NCBI GenBank assembly: GCA_000708835.1
Contig: DF237119.1
Span: forward strand, 98,364 to 162,363
DNA from: Klebsormidium nitens
Lineage: Eukaryota; Streptophyta; Klebsormidiophyceae; Klebsormidiales; Klebsormidiaceae
DNA length: 64,000 nt
Direction: 5' to 3'
In this document: positions 11,211-23,050 of the stretch, in pieces
Layout: each line of letters begins with the position of its first letter
Position numbering within the stretch: the stretch's first letter is position 1
Position numbers and translations under genes: made by a program
Notes under the pieces: generated by a model
Databases searched by the model: none
What the model saw: the letters and a program-made list of their open reading frames with translations, nothing else
Told to the model about the DNA's origin: nothing

Positions 11211-13573
11211 CTAGCCTCCCAAGGCTCTGGTGTCACGTGGTTCCGGAACCACCACGGTGGGTACCGGGCAGTGCTGGACCAGGTGGGAGCTCACGCTGCC
11301 CAGTCGGAAGCGGTTACTGCGCAACCGGGGAGGAGATTACCGTTAACCGACCAACCGGGGAGGAGATTACCGTGAACCGACCTCCCTCAACGGGTGACAA
11401 ATGGGTGGGCCAGAAAGAAGTAGTCTCAAAGTAGGCAAGAGCCTTGTGTCTGAACGAGCCAATAATCATCCGCAAGCGCAAAGAAAGCAAGAGAGATGTC
11501 AAATTGGACAAGAGTCAAGGGCTCCGCGCTCCTCTACTCTCGACCTAGGTTCCGTGCAGAGTTGATTATGGAGTTTGCTGGTCCAAATACCGTCGTGAAT
11601 GTGCCGAGGGATAGAACTTTGATTGCTACCCCGAGGCGCAAAATACAGGACCAGACTTTGTATAACCTTCTGTAAACAGCGCTTCCTTCCCGACGCTGTT
11701 TTGAGGTAGAAGGGGAACAAGGAAGACAGGCATCTTAAACCAAGTCGCCCTAAGCTTTTGGAAAGTACCCGTCCGAAGTCTGCAAGGTTCCTGATGAGCG
11801 GGTCGTCGAAGCTGACACATCATGTCGGAGACCTTTCTAAAAATCTGTTATTGTGCCCCTTACTTGTGGGGGGGTGTCGAGCTGTCGGCCGCCCCCCGGG
11901 CGCCCAGCACGACCATGTCAACGGGGTGCTCGCTGACGTACTTGCTGACCTGCTCCCGGGGATCCCCCACCACCACCACCAACTCGGTGCGAACCTGCGG
12001 CCAACATATCACGAGTCCGTGAACCCGGGAACTTGCGTTACCCTGGCAGTCGGTCCAGACTGCAAACCAGATTCTAGAAATCTAAAGCTTGTTATCTGCA
12101 GTGCGTCCATCATAGGACGTACTGGTTGGAGATCCTGAGGTTGGAGCCTCCTTCCGAAGATATTCCTCCCTCTCGTGTCACCCGTCGAGCAGTCCCAGTG
12201 GGGACTTCGTTCCATGCTTTCAACCCCATCCATTTACTTCACAGCAGGCTTGCTTCAGGCCCCGAAAAATAGACCACGGACGGAACGCGTGCTGATCGGT
12301 TGTCTCACGAACCACTTTTGGAAGCATGGTTTTCTCGCAGCGTCTCACCCCGGTGCTTGCAGCGCGCTCTTGAAAAACTTTGAGGCTCTCGCGCGCCGCG
12401 GCTTCGGACTGTCGGACGACCGCGGCCCGCTCCTCGGTGGTCATGTTTAGGATGACCGGGTGGTTAAAAACTGGACAAAGCAGATTAAAAGAGTCTGGGT
12501 TTACAGCTGGTTAGTGGACTTAAACCGGGTGTGGAAAATCCATTTCGTGGCTGCACGAGAAGAACCCGTGTCTCTGAGACAGAAGATGAGTAGGGAGAAA
12601 ATGGATTACTTTCGAGAGGGACGCTGCACAGGTCTTATGAAAATATATGGTCATCGATTTCTAAAGAAAGGGGAAAGGAAGTGCGAGGTTCAGGTCAGCC
12701 TCGAGAGATGTTGAATGACGTAAGCGCCGGGCAAGGCTTTGAGCCTGATAAACGCTTTGAAGAGGACTGCAACAGGCTCATTTGGCTGCACTTATAGAGG
12801 TTTGTACACTGCAGCCGAGCTTCTGAGTTGGTCATGCGCAGGGGCAGTCTCGAAAACCAGAGCTTCAAAGCTCGTCAAGTTCCAGAATGCCTAATCAGAC
12901 TTCCCCTATAATCGCTATTTATAGCATGTTTCTAGCAGGACTCTGGACGGATGACTAGGGTCTGTGGACGGCAGAGAAAGCTCTGAAGTGCGAGCGAAGG
13001 GGATCGAAGATGGAAATCTTAGTCTCGTGTTTCTTCTTGAGAGGCTTTCTTCGTTTTTCCATACTGATATTCGTACTGAAGGTGTCGAAAGAATCGCATT
13101 CATTGCCAGTACCACCTTGCAATACTGGAGACTCTCAGCTACTCTTCTCTTTTCAAAATACAGAAGCAACGATTAGAATCTTAAAACGTCGGAGAACCTG
13201 CAACAGCAGATAGCCAGGACAAACTCTCCTGCCTCCTCTGAGGGTTTGACGTTACAGCTGTCATCCGCGGGTCACGATTGGTCCAGTTACGCATCGAAAG
13301 TTTCCTACATTGCAGAGTCAGGGATGTCCTTTTTGACCTCCAATCTCGTTTTAAGGGGCCTGGAGTCTCACTGTTCAAGGGCTTGAGGGCGTGGAACAGG
13401 ATGACGCGATCCTCTGGGCCGCAGATGATTTTGTGCAGGGCAAAATGGAATGCCCGGTGGGAGTGCTCCGAGCCATCGATTGCGCACAGCACGGTGCGCG
13501 CTCCATGCGCGCCCTCGCGGCGCGGCCGCGCAGCGCTCGCCGAAGAAGCTCCACCAAACGTCGCCTCTGCCAT
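11211..13573 (-). CDS. Universal stress protein USP-1
   Basis: UspA-family alpha/beta protein, usually a soluble dimer binding ATP. Exons on the minus strand: 13573-13372, 12470-12349, 11994-11864 and 11316-11211; 561 nt, 186 residues. The N-terminus (RTVLCAIDGSEHSHRAFHFA) has the strand-1 Asp and first helix. Exon 2 is a charged helix (MTTEERAAVV). Exon 3 has the VVVVGDPRE strand and HPVDMVVLGARG. Exon 4 reads LGSVSSHLVQHCPVPTVVVP. The family ATP motif G-x2-G-x9-G-[S/T] is altered: the spacer from GARG (about residue 139) to GS is 15 residues instead of 9, with Pro-Pro and Asn-Asn in it. Exon 3 is 131 nt where all other members have 119. ATP binding may be lost or changed. It is the most divergent member and sits at the edge of the array. 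Confidence 0.87.
11322..11381. repeat. 30-bp tandem duplication in USP-1 intron 3
   Basis: Unit CAACCGGGGAGGAGATTACC plus ten further bases occurs twice, at 11322-11351 and 11352-11381, with one mismatch. It lies a few bases upstream (in gene sense) of the exon 4 acceptor. Confidence 0.85.
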
Positions 13574-16435
13574 CGTGCTCCCTACCTGGCTTCGCTCCGC
13601 AAGGACAGAGATCCTGAAAGCCTTTCTCTCCTCAGAAATCCAGAGTTCAAAACGCTAAGAATCAAAAATGCATCAGGAAGGGATTTCGTTTTTCGTTCTC
13701 AGAAACTCTGCTTTTCAGCGGTCCTCTCCATTGATGATCCAGAAGCGGAGCCTCCAACAATGCTGCTCGAGCAAGGAGGAGTAAGCATTTTCATGCTGTT
13801 GTCCCTGCTTCATGATTCAAAGCTCACATTTAGTCAAACACAGGAAGACGAGGCTGCGCTCTCTTTGACCAAATCAGCGGCTCGAAGTCTTCGAAAGAGC
13901 CTGCATATGCCTCTTTCTGCCTGACCCTAATTGCCATGCAAAGCCCTCAGTGACGCGCTCTAATAAAGCTTCCAATCTTTTTTTCTTGCATGCCAACCTG
14001 AGAGGTCTTTAACGGGGCAATCTCATGACGATCGCGATGACTGTACATGAAAATCCGCGAAGTTTCGCGGTGGCGGAAGCTCCTCAAAATGCAGTGGGTT
14101 CACGTCGTCCCCTCAGACAGGGTTAGCTACCGTTCCGGCCGTATGTCGTACTCGCTGGCAGACAAACAGAGGCTAAGATTGGATGTGGTTAAGGGCGGAC
14201 TCTGGCCGGAACCTCTTACTTACCTTGGACAGAAAGGGGCGCGGTGGACCCCTGTTGACGCTTATATTCAGACGGTCCAAGATCTGGTGCAGGTGTCGAC
14301 GATCCGGATCAGATTGAGGTTAGGCATTCGTGAGCATCGGGGTGACGAATCAGCGCATCAAGGAGGAGACAAACACATGCCAGCTTGCGCATGACTCAGC
14401 TGTAGAGTTTCAAAAGCCCACAAGTTTGCGAGCGCTCTGCTCGAGCCCCTTACGTGCAGGCATACGATATATGGTCATGCTCGCGGAGGCTCGACCATCA
14501 GGACATGGCTTCCGAGTAAAGTTGTTGATCACGTATGCAGGCGTTGCAACATATGTACTTTTCTCAAGTCGCTTGAAAGTATGCTATCATAAGCATTTCT
14601 CACCGAATGACTCGGGCGCTAGGAAGTCGGCCGATTCATGGGCAGAAGCTCCTGCGGCAATGACTGCCGCGTCGGCCAAGTCCAGAGTGGAAGCAAATTT
14701 GGTAGTCGATGGTGGGCATGAAAGAGCCATCCGAGAGCTCACCAGTTTTGCATGTCACTTTGCAGATTAATCTTTCATTTACAACGCGTTCCAACCGGAT
14801 GGCCTACATTATCCACAATGATAAGGTCTACTGCGGTCGTTCCGACTCGCATATGCTAAGGTCCTCAAGTCTGATTATCATGATTTGACACGGCATGTGG
14901 GTGCGAGCCTCTGCCGCAATGCCACAATTAGTTCGAACCGAAGACCATGCCGTGTGATTGAAGCACCTCTCAAAACAAACGCTTCCCTAGCTCGCTTAGG
15001 AACGTTGCACCTCAAGAGAATCACACCATTTGAGTTCCCTGAAGTTGCACTAGAACACCAATTCTACTATCTCTGACTGGCCAAGCTTTCTGGCCGGCTT
15101 CCATCGCAGATGAGTATGCCAACCGCTTATGATAAATATGTTGCTTTTTCTTACAACATCCCAGCAATCCCCCCCTTTCCAATCTACTTGCCGTTTGTGT
15201 CGTAATTACTGCTGAAACCCTGCACGCGCGTATAAAGGAATGGGCTTAACGACTCCGACTTGGAGGATCAAGCAAGCTTGTTGGAGTACGGCCTCACGAG
15301 TTGCGGATTGTCGATCACCTGCCTCCAGATAAACGGCGTACAAATCTGGCTTTGCCTCAAAAAGTGAGCACGCATCTTCTGCAAGTCGCGTTGCCCAATA
15401 GCTGTCCGTTCGATCCAATCACTGTCCTAGAAGAAGTTAACTGAATAACTCGCGAGATGGAGAAAAAGAGCAGACTTCCTACAATCTCGTGCGGACCCAG
15501 ACAGCAAGAGTGGACGGAAAACGGATTAGGCAAGCGCAATGTGGGCCTCGGGTAAGCAATCGGGGAAACAGGCCTGCTCGAATACATGGCAACCACTCGG
15601 AGCGACAACTCTCGCCACCTAGAGCATGCCATAGCGTATTGCCTTTCGCCGGAAATCAGTGCATCCGGAATCCACAAGGACGGCGCCGGCATACAGTCCA
15701 CTATGAGTGAAATCTTCGAGAAGCAGATTGGCCGACCGGCTACGAATGCGACAGCAGAGAATCCACTCGGTGCACTAGACCCCAAGTACCTACGTGTTTG
15801 CTCAACTCTGTAGCAAATTTGGATTCCAAGATACTCGGTCGACACCGGAAGCAGAGGCTTGTCAACTTACTTCACTGGTTCAGATGGCATCTCCGCGTCC
15901 CAGTCCGGTGCCCAGCCGCCGCCCCTTGATGGTCTCGGTTACCGTCGTGTTCTGCTTCCCTCGTTCCGTCTCTTCCGTTTTGCGGCCCTCCGAGGGAACC
16001 GAGCATGCCTTGAGGGGAGTTTGAGGTTGTCTCGGTGTTGGGGCTACAAAAACGGACGAGGCTCTGCAACAGCCAACGTCTTCGCCCTGCTCTGCTTCTC
16101 CGCTGCTCAGCGCCCTCGGGAGGTTGAGCATGTCAGCCATTTCAGGTTTCCAACTTTGACTACGGTTGACAGGTGGAGAACATTCAAGGAGCGCTGATGG
16201 CGTACTATACTCGGAGCTGGTCGGTATGACTTCTTCCCCAAGACGAGAGCGACCGCGCTAGAATGACTTCCAGAGAGGTTATATGCTTGCTGACTGTCCA
16301 AGGGCCCGCGAACTACGCAACCCTGACCTCGGGATAAGGGCTTTCAGCAGCCTGATGTCCTTAGGCGACATCCGCTCAGATGCAAGGTGCCCCGCAAACT
16401 ATCTAGTTGGCTTCAATTGGGGAACCGCCTTCTAC
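13574..16435. other. Intergenic, USP-1 upstream region
   Basis: This separates the USP-1 start from the 3' end of zinc-ribbon copy B. A TATAAAGG-like box lies on + near 15230, but no convincing gene follows. The longest minus frame is 162 codons (15845-15357) with no motif I recognise. The USP-1 promoter must be in the right-hand neighbourhood of 13573. Confidence 0.35.
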
Positions 16436-17146
16436 TCAACTTGCCAAGTCTCGTGACTCGCCTGCACGGGAGATCACGCCCGTTGCAATAGTGCTTTGCA
16501 AGGCGTGGCAGTCCACTGAAGCCCCCTCGCTTCGACGTAGATTTCTGCAGCTTCCGTCTGCTTCGGCTCGGCTCAAGTTCCTGCTATTTTGCAAAGCCCG
16601 TAAGCTCCGTTTCACAGACCGACTTTGGAGGTTTTTTTCATGAAAGCACTTCTTGCAATATTGTCTCAGCCCGTCAATGCTTCCCGCTTTATACCAGTAA
16701 TCCTCGGCCGCCTTCAGTTGTTCGCATGCGTGACAAACCTTCTCCGACGGTACCCACGTGCCATCCGCTCGCCTTGTCACTATCACTGTTGCGCCTTCGG
16801 CCGCAAAGATCGGTCGCTCTTTCTTTGCCCGCCCTTGCACGTGCGGCCGCTTGCAATAATCCTCCGCCATGCAGGCCTGACACAATCTCTGCAGCCCCCG
16901 TTGGTTTCGGGGTTCCTTTTCAAAGAGGGTCTTGTCTTTTGTCTCACCGCAACAGGGACAGTATGCTTGCCCCTTGGGAACAACCGCCGCAAGGCGCCTC
17001 CGCGCTCGGGAGACCTGCGAGAGGCATCCCCGGCAGAGGTAGTGCACGCCGTCTGGGGACGAGCGCAGCTTCTTGAAGTCGCGCCGGCTGCGCAACTTCA
17101 GGCACATGGCACACAGCTTCTCGTGTTCAGTGGATGTCACCACAAC
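16436..17146 (-). CDS. Triple zinc-ribbon protein, copy B (main exon)
   Basis: Inverted paralogue of the exon at 8730-9440, with the same 711-nt length to the stop codon. It begins after GGCTTGCAG with VVVTSTEHEKLCAMC. The three ribbons keep the C-x2-C-x22-C-x2-C spacing: CAMC...CRGC, CPCC...CQAC and CHAC...CKKC. The linker before ribbon 3 (GTWVPSEKV) and DGLRQYCK are conserved with copy A, while the last 60 residues have diverged in sequence but not in length. The frame stays open upstream without an ATG, so the first exon lies to the right of 17146, as in copy A. Selection on the cysteines in both copies argues that both are functional. Confidence 0.75.
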   Translation of the reverse strand, partial: VVVTSTEHEKLCAMCLKLRSRRDFKKLRSSPDGVHYLCRGCLSQVSRARRRLAAVVPKGQAYCPCCGETKDKTLFEKEPRNQRGLQRLCQACMAEDYCKRPHVQGRAKKERPIFAAEGATVIVTRRADGTWVPSEKVCHACEQLKAAEDYWYKAGSIDGLRQYCKKCFHEKNLQSRSVKRSLRALQNSRNLSRAEADGSCRNLRRSEGASVDCHALQSTIATGVISRAGESRDLAS

Positions 17147-19975
17147 CTGCAAGCCATTGCAGTTGACTGTTTTGGATCCCAACGGTTCCGAAACCAAAGT
17201 AAGGAAACTGGTGACTTCGACCACAGTCTATGTATAAGAGGCCAAATTATGACGCTGGCTCTCTACACTCGGATTGCTTGCTCTCCAGGAGAAACGAGCG
17301 CGCAAACGGTATGTAGTTAGCCACAGCTACTCGGCAACGGGCCAAGGACATGGCATACTGCATTGCAAACAAAAACTACGTCCGAAACAGAAGACTTCAT
17401 CTGCAAATGGTATGCCTCTAGCTTCTGAGCAACACAGTATAAGCCTTCCGGTGCCTTCTTGAGTTCCGCTTAGTGCAGGGAGCAAGGTTAGCATTCTCAG
17501 TAGCTTGGCTCACCTCTGACAACACTGCTCCAGGATGCACCTCATTCAACGGACGCACACCAGACTCCAAGGACAGCTCTTTGTTTGCAGCTGATACTGG
17601 CGTTGCCACTCTTGCCAGAGCTCTTGAGGAGCCCTTTTCACCCTGCACAACCAAAAGATCTGCTTGGTTCATCTACTTAGTGAACGTAATTCTTCCGATA
17701 AACCGCACATCGCCTGCCAAGACAGTGTCTGGGTTGTTTGGTTCAGAAGCTTGTTATAGAATCAGAACCATCTCTGGCTTCCTAGTGGGGCAATAGAAGG
17801 ACCGATCGCTGTAAGATAACTGGCTCGTCATGCTGTGTTCAGAGAAGTGCAAGAATCCGCGGACCCCCCTAAAACAGACCTTGCCTCCCGAGCTGGGAGC
17901 GGGAAGTATTCTGGATCAACTTGAGTTCGCTATCGGTCATCCAGGAGTATTTATGGCTCAACTCCTCCCGAGAAAAAGGATCAGCATTTGCCCACCCCGT
18001 AAGGTCACCCACGAAGGTTCATACTCCTGACTGAAGACTTCAAAGCGCTAATTCACGACGCCAAGCGCCTCACCGTGTGCTTTACATTGGCCCCCCTTTG
18101 CCCAGGCTTGTTTGCTTCTCTGGCGTCGTCGCTTGTTTGCTTTTGACGGCCCCCACTCCAGAGTTTCCTATCAAAGAGCGAGAGATGTCGGACAAGTGAA
18201 GGGCTTCTTTGGGGTGTCCTCAAGGCTGCTCTGCAGCCTGGCAAAAGTCTGAAGAAGAAAGCCATCACTGTCACCGTGCTGTGTACACGACGAATTGGAC
18301 ATGAGCTAGGATATGTCTCGCTTCTCTGTGAACAAGCTTGCAACTGGCCTTTGGGATAGCAAGTACACCAGAAATGATACCAGCATGATACTTTCGTTCA
18401 TTGAAAGAGATTCACGTCTCTACCCAAGGCTTCATCCACGAAGAGCCCGGCTGACACAATTGCCTGCAAAGCGCCTGCACAAAGATTTATGCAGCTCGCA
18501 CGGTCCTGGCATCATGGATCTGTGGCTGACCGCTGGGATTCGGAACCTCCTTGCTCAGAGCTTCAAGTTCGTAACACTGACAGAGGGCTGACAGATTGCG
18601 CCTGCCCGTTTCAGTTGAGCGCTGGTTTGAAGTTGATCGAACACAAGATTTCCTTCACTTGCCCGCTTCCTAGCTGCTGCTTGAAAGGCTCGGCGATGAA
18701 TGGTGACGGTCACTGCTGATGACTTTGCACCGTCGATTATCCAGCTTACTTTCAAGGCTCTTATCGGACGGCTGCTGCTTCCGAATTCCATGTTTCAAAA
18801 TCGATCGACGGCTCGCAATGCTCCTCTTTGAAAGGGCACAAAGCCTGCCCCAGGGGATCCCTCGGTCGCAGGTCCAGGGCTTGAAAGTTTGCATGAGCAC
18901 TTTAAATTTGAGCAGCCGTTTGCAATATATCTAGAGCGGAACTCACAGCTGGAGAAGGTCCTCCACTATGGAGCCGAATGGGCTAGTACAATTGCCTCCC
19001 GCAATAGCATAGGGATCTGCCAAGCAAAAATATAAGCTGCAGTAACTTCGCCACTCATTTAAGAAATCTGCAAGTCAGCGCCAGCAAGTGGGCTTTCAGT
19101 GACAAAAACCCTTGCAGCAGATGACTTCAGAGATACAGTTGTCAGCTTCGGAAAAGGTTTGAAGAATTGTGAGAATTTTCGACAGCGAGGGCCCTTGCAG
19201 CCAGTGTGTTCCTCTCTGCACCGTCTTGTCATTGTGTGTGCTTTGGAGGTGCACATCAGTAATATCCCATAGGGCGTGGGCTCAAAGACCCCAGCGACTG
19301 TTCATGGTATGCAAGCTTGCAAGCTTCATGAAGACACGCACTAGATAATGAATGCTGATCCGAGATTACTTAGAAGTCGTGCAAATATAGCGCTCCAGTA
19401 AGGACGGCGAAATGCGCAATCTTACTGCATGCATGCTGGCAGTCTGGAAATCTATAGCAAATCTGCACGTTTTGGCAGATCCAAGAAACCAATTGCACGT
19501 GGGAGCAATGTTCACCGCCCATGAGCAAGTAGGACCCGGTGCATGGTGTTCACTGCAACAGTCAGGGGGTTACATACTTACTTTCAGCGGTTGGCATTAC
19601 ACGTACCTTTCACTACTGACTTTGAGAATCGAGTACACATCTCTACAAGACGCAGCTCGGAAGGTTTTTCGGCAATGTCAATCGGCTCTTCCGCGGTCAC
19701 AGTCAGGACCCAAGTCGTCGCATCGCAAGCGCTGGTTCCCGAATCCTCAAGCGCGGGACCTTTCAGCCACTTTTCAATTGAGTCCATAACGGTGCGCCCA
19801 TCTGGTCTCTTCCGCGGCACCCAACCTCTGACATTCATCTACAAACCTAACTCCCTTGACTGGTGTTCACAAACCTTCCAATCAGCAGCCTCAGAGGGCT
19901 GGTAAAATCTAGTGGTCTTCGAGAAGGACGCACTTGAAGCCGCGCGGCCCCGTTTGCTCCACGTTCCGTTTCCGT
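17147..19975. other. Intergenic, presumed 5' region of zinc-ribbon copy B
   Basis: This should contain the first exon and promoter of copy B, which I could not place. No other coding signal or RNA gene was seen. It ends at the USP-2 stop codon. Confidence 0.35.
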
Positions 19976-22351
19976 TCATGCGTACATGGGCGCCGTTCCC
20001 GCCTGGGGCACCACGGTCACCGGCACCGGACTGTTTGCCACCAAGTGGCTGCCGACGCTGCCGAGGAAGAGACTGCAACACAGGAAGGAATCTTCCTACT
20101 CCCATCATACAGTCTATTATTAGTAGTTTGGGGTAGAGTCAAGGGACGTCGACTGCCTGCTGACAGGTGACGAGATAATCGATTCGTTCAATATCCACCG
20201 ACTATTGTTCAAATAGCAATTTCGATAAGATGTCGCCTTTGTCAATTGGGCCCAGAATCACGTTTGGATAGTCTGCAGCCAAGCTTGATCCGCCCTGCAA
20301 AGCTGCTCCTTTCAACTACCAGCGTGCGGAGGAACTTGAAGGTCGAAGAGACCTAAAATGTATCTCGGATTTGAATGGGATTTCAGTTCTATCGAGCACG
20401 ATCATGTTTTTGCAACATCTTGCGGATTCGACGGCTTGCCTTCGGCAAGATGCTTTGATTCTTGACAGGAGCTCCAATCTGCTTGAACCCTGGCCAGGAA
20501 AAGTGTTCTCGAGAAGATCTCTAACTTCAAAGCTGCGGATAAGCAAAGACTGGATTGATCCACGGTAAGACAAGCACCGCAGCAAAAACCCAGTTACACA
20601 GCTGGGAGTAAACAAACCTGAGTTCGAAAGTGGATCGAGGAGGCTTTACCGCGCCACGGCGCTGAGGCCCCGGTTCCCGACCACCAGCATGTCCACCGGG
20701 TGCATCGCCACGTACTCCTGGATCGCGTCTGGGGGATCCCCCTCAATGATGGTCTAGTTACACGGAACCTGGTCGGGAGAGTCACACCGCGCAGTTAGAC
20801 GACCGGTTAGGCAACTGGTTGAAAACATGCAGATCGGCGCCACGTTGATTTGCGAGGGTCCGTTGTGAGAATGCTACGAAGAGTTTGAGAGAAGGGAACC
20901 GCAAAAGGAGTCTTTTGCTGGGGCCAGCCTCCAAACGAATGCAAAAGATTCGTTGCTTCTCCTTCACGACCCTATATTGTCATACGTTGATTCTACCTCA
21001 AAGCGCAAAGTTGAATGAAGTCTAAGCTCGAGGCCCAGATGAATTGAAGAAACGCGGGACGCCTTCTCGGCATGGCCCTGGGAGTGAGCATCCAACTTCC
21101 GAAGATCTGAGACTGTGAGCGCACCACATTCTAACTGCATAGAGAGGGGCTTCCAGTCTTCGTTCAAAACTGTCTGATCAGACCACCACAGAACTGGTAA
21201 ATTGGAAGACTCAATCCTTACTTTATCAAAAAGCAGCTTTCCCAAGTCTTCTTCCAGAAGGAGCGTTACAAGTGAGGAACAAAACTCATCAAAACGAGAC
21301 GCTATTCAGGACTCAGACGTTCATAAAAAACAGACGAGGCTCACCCCGGCAAGTTCGGACAGCTGCTGCAGCTCGTGTCGCGCTTCTTTGCGTCGCGCCT
21401 CGTCCTCTTCTTGAAGGATCCGCCGCTCGTGGTCGCTGTACACGGCCTCCTCGGCTGCGAAGGCGGCTGAAAAGATTCTTTCGCGTGAGCGAATCGTTTT
21501 GAGGGAGCTCAGTCGACCTTCCAGAGTTGCTCTCTTGAATCGGCAAAGACTTCCTCTGAACGGCTTGTAGAGTTGAGTCATAGTGGCGATTGGCCGTAGC
21601 TGAGGACATGATTGTGATTTGGGCCTTACGGCCAATTGACCGTAGTTCAGAGTTCTCAATTCAGTCGCGAGCCGATTTGAGCATTTCCAATGTGGTCCTA
21701 GACTGCTGAGTCGCAAAGCAATAGGTTTCTGTGATCAAACTGGTGATCAAATAAGGTGTCTTGGACCGAAAGTATACCATTGTCATTCTGAGAAAGAAGG
21801 GCCAACTGATCAAAGTTTTAGCATCAAGCTAGACACTATCATGTACCCAAATGATAATGAAGATCCAGATCTCATACCGGTGCCTGTTGTTGATTTGAAA
21901 TTCAAGTGTGTCGCACCTGCATCAGTCCCCAGCCCTGCCAACATCCTACATGAGCTTCTAAAGCATCGACCTGCTTCCTGCTACATTTATCGATATTCAT
22001 CAAATTTACTGAGCCAACATCTCACATTTTGCTAACCCCCGGTGCAAGTTTTTGCCATTCTGCTTCCAGAAAATCAGAACTGAAATCTGCTCGAAAGATT
22101 GTGTCCAACTCACGGTTCATGGGCTCAAAGGCCCGCACCAGAGTGACCCTATCCCCACGCTCCGGGTTGACCAGCGTCTCTCTCACAAACTTGAACGCCG
22201 CAAAGGACCCCTCAGAACCGTCGATCCCGCACACGATGCGCCGTCCGCCCGCGCTCCTGGCCGGCCGAACTTCAGAGGGTTCAGAGGTTTCTGCCTGCTT
22301 CTCTTCGGCTTGCTGCGCGGCCGCAGAAGCGGCGGGAATCGTGTCCGCCAT
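19976..22351 (-). CDS. Universal stress protein USP-2, with in-frame stop
   Basis: Minus-strand exons 22351-22114, 21466-21345, 20768-20650 and 20072-19976; 576 nt, 192 codons including the final TGA. It starts MADTIPAASAAAQQ. Core motifs: RRIVCGIDGSEGSFAAFKFV, the charged exon 2 helix, HPVDMLVVGNRG and LFLGSVGSHLV. The ATP motif G-NR-G-x9-GS (about residue 151) is intact. Codon 5 of exon 3 is TAG (20756-20754), where relatives have Glu after VPC. That same TAG can act as an acceptor (GTAACTAG, then ACC at 20753). It would remove the stop and four residues and keep the frame, giving a 104-nt exon 3. The gene is therefore either a young pseudogene or has shifted its acceptor by 15 nt. It faces USP-3 head to head across about 700 bp. 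Confidence 0.82.
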
Positions 22352-23050
22352 TTTGGTGGCGCCGCTCTCTGTGCTGCGCGCGTTGCTGCGCCTGTCGGGA
22401 AGCTACAACCTCGAAAGATTTTGCCCCATGCCTTTGAAAAGCGAGAGGCGAGGCACCGGGAGTCGAAGTGCCGTGGTCATTTGAGGATTGAATTCTCTTG
22501 GAAAAGCATCTTCATGGCTGAGCAGTTTGCTTTCAGTGGGCGGAGTTGAGAGCAGATTGTCCGTATGCAGGAATTCAGTTCTTCGGCCTCTCGCGGTGGT
22601 CTGAAACGGGAATTGGGCGATCCTGGCCGACGAGGCGTCGCAGTGTCCACGTCACAACTCGATTCCGTTCTGCTTCGTCACGCGCACAGCGAACCCCCAT
22701 GCGCAACGATCACCACTCTTTTGAAACCGACTCTGCATCAAGGTCGCTGGTTCGACGTAAGCAGAACGAGTGCGCCTCTTCCCGCAGGCTACACCACGTC
22801 AACTGTGCTGCGCCCACTGATTTTCAAAGTTTGAGCTTTTTCTTCCAAGACTAGGAACGCCCCACCAGGAAGACAGCTGTCTGAGGAGTCTGCTCTGGCT
22901 GACGCTGCGAGGAAGAGGGATGAATGTCCAACTGCAGGTCGAGCTTTGAGAAGCATGCTGCAGAGGTGTTGCTTTGAGAGCTTGCGTGAAAGTTAAGGCG
23001 GGCCTTGATCAACCCTCTAAGGAGCGCCTGCTCTTCAGAACCTGAGAAAA
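22352..23050. promoter_or_regulatory. Shared divergent promoter region of USP-2 and USP-3
   Basis: This 699-bp interval lies between two divergent start codons (22351 minus, 23051 plus). It must hold both promoters and any 5' UTRs. No clear TATA box was seen, and no other gene is called here. Confidence 0.5.

Noticed and set aside
15206-15845. Frames of 70 and 162 codons on minus, first suspected as a retroelement remnant
   Set aside because: No reverse transcriptase, integrase or RNase H motif could be found.
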